NCBI GenBank assembly: GCA_903826205.1
Contig: CAIKDP010000383.1
Coordinates: 26,061 to 90,060, forward strand
Source of the DNA: Akkermansiaceae bacterium
Lineage (GTDB): Bacteria; Verrucomicrobiota; Verrucomicrobiia; Verrucomicrobiales; Akkermansiaceae
DNA: 64,000 bases
Reading direction: 5' to 3'
The notes beneath the pieces are model-generated. The model did not search any database and was not told where the DNA came from. It saw only the letters and a list, made by a program, of their open reading frames with translations. Position numbers and translations under genes: made by a program. Each line of letters begins with the position of its first letter. Within the stretch, counting starts at the first letter, position 1. Shown here one piece after another: positions 63,883 through 64,000 of this stretch.

Positions 63883-64000
63883 TGGGTAAGTATCTCTAAC
63901 ATGGACAATTCATAAATGAATTCAGTCGGGTCGATTACTGTTCAATTCACCTTTGAGGAAAGTTGTCCACAAGGTTCCGACGCGAGAATGGGCCACCGCC

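Overview
The window is one continuous GC-rich stretch of a Gram-negative bacterium. Gene order (cyanophycin genes, rpmH-rnpA-yidD-yidC, mnmA), an animal-type UDP-glucose dehydrogenase, a paired GbsR-like/UpxY-like regulator and an outer-envelope polysaccharide locus fit Verrucomicrobiota or a close PVC relative best. That assignment is inference; no rRNA is present to confirm it.

Region 1 (1-18.6 kb) is housekeeping. It holds a SWIM/SNF2 helicase cut by the left edge, a cyanophycin module (DUF1854 protein and ABC exporter divergent from cphA), the ribosome/membrane-insertion block rpmH-rnpA-yidD-yidC, mnmA on the opposite strand, a stand-alone fragment resembling the C-terminus of a REP-type transposase with its own promoter, a CreBC-like two-component system, a PII gene with a textbook sigma-54 promoter, speA, and UDP-glucuronate decarboxylase.

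Region 2 (18.7-32.3 kb) begins with the regulatory pair: a GbsR/MarR-type repressor candidate behind a perfect 18-bp dyad, translationally coupled to a NusG-paralogue antiterminator (UpxY/RfaH-like). Then come nucleotide-sugar genes: UDP-Galf, an aminotransferase, GDP-fucose (gmd, fcl), a fused nucleotidyltransferase/GHMP kinase, a WecG-type transferase, UDP-GlcA (ugd, feeding the decarboxylase to UDP-xylose), PAPS synthesis (cysC, cysD, cysN), and a WbpA-type dehydrogenase. Two leaders, before glf and before the wbpA-like gene, share a half-dyad, a TTGCAGGTTT block and an RfaH ops-like element at nearly constant spacing. They are good candidates for the targets of the two regulators.

Region 3 (32.3-64 kb) is a mosaic of sugar, transferase and export genes: rfbB, a broken rfbA, rmlC, rmlD, an MBOAT/SGNH acylation pair, several GT2/GT4/GT14 glycosyltransferases, SAM and FkbM methyltransferases, a YfhO-like protein, a Wzy-like polymerase, and a Wzm/Wzt ABC exporter. 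It is broken up by short-period tandem repeats (mostly 7 bp), composite dispersed repeats, a PD-(D/E)XK (GxxExxY) gene with tandem copies of its 3' end, and decayed pieces of ISL3, IS630, a GT14 gene and a four-helix-bundle gene. Some repeats sit in frame inside rfbB and wzt. Region 2 up to 32.3 kb lacks these repeats, so the locus looks like a stable core with a fast-evolving downstream half.

Together the genes would make and export a fucose-, uronic acid/xylose-, rhamnose- and galactofuranose-bearing polysaccharide, probably sulfated, O-acylated and methylated, under a dedicated repressor/antiterminator circuit.
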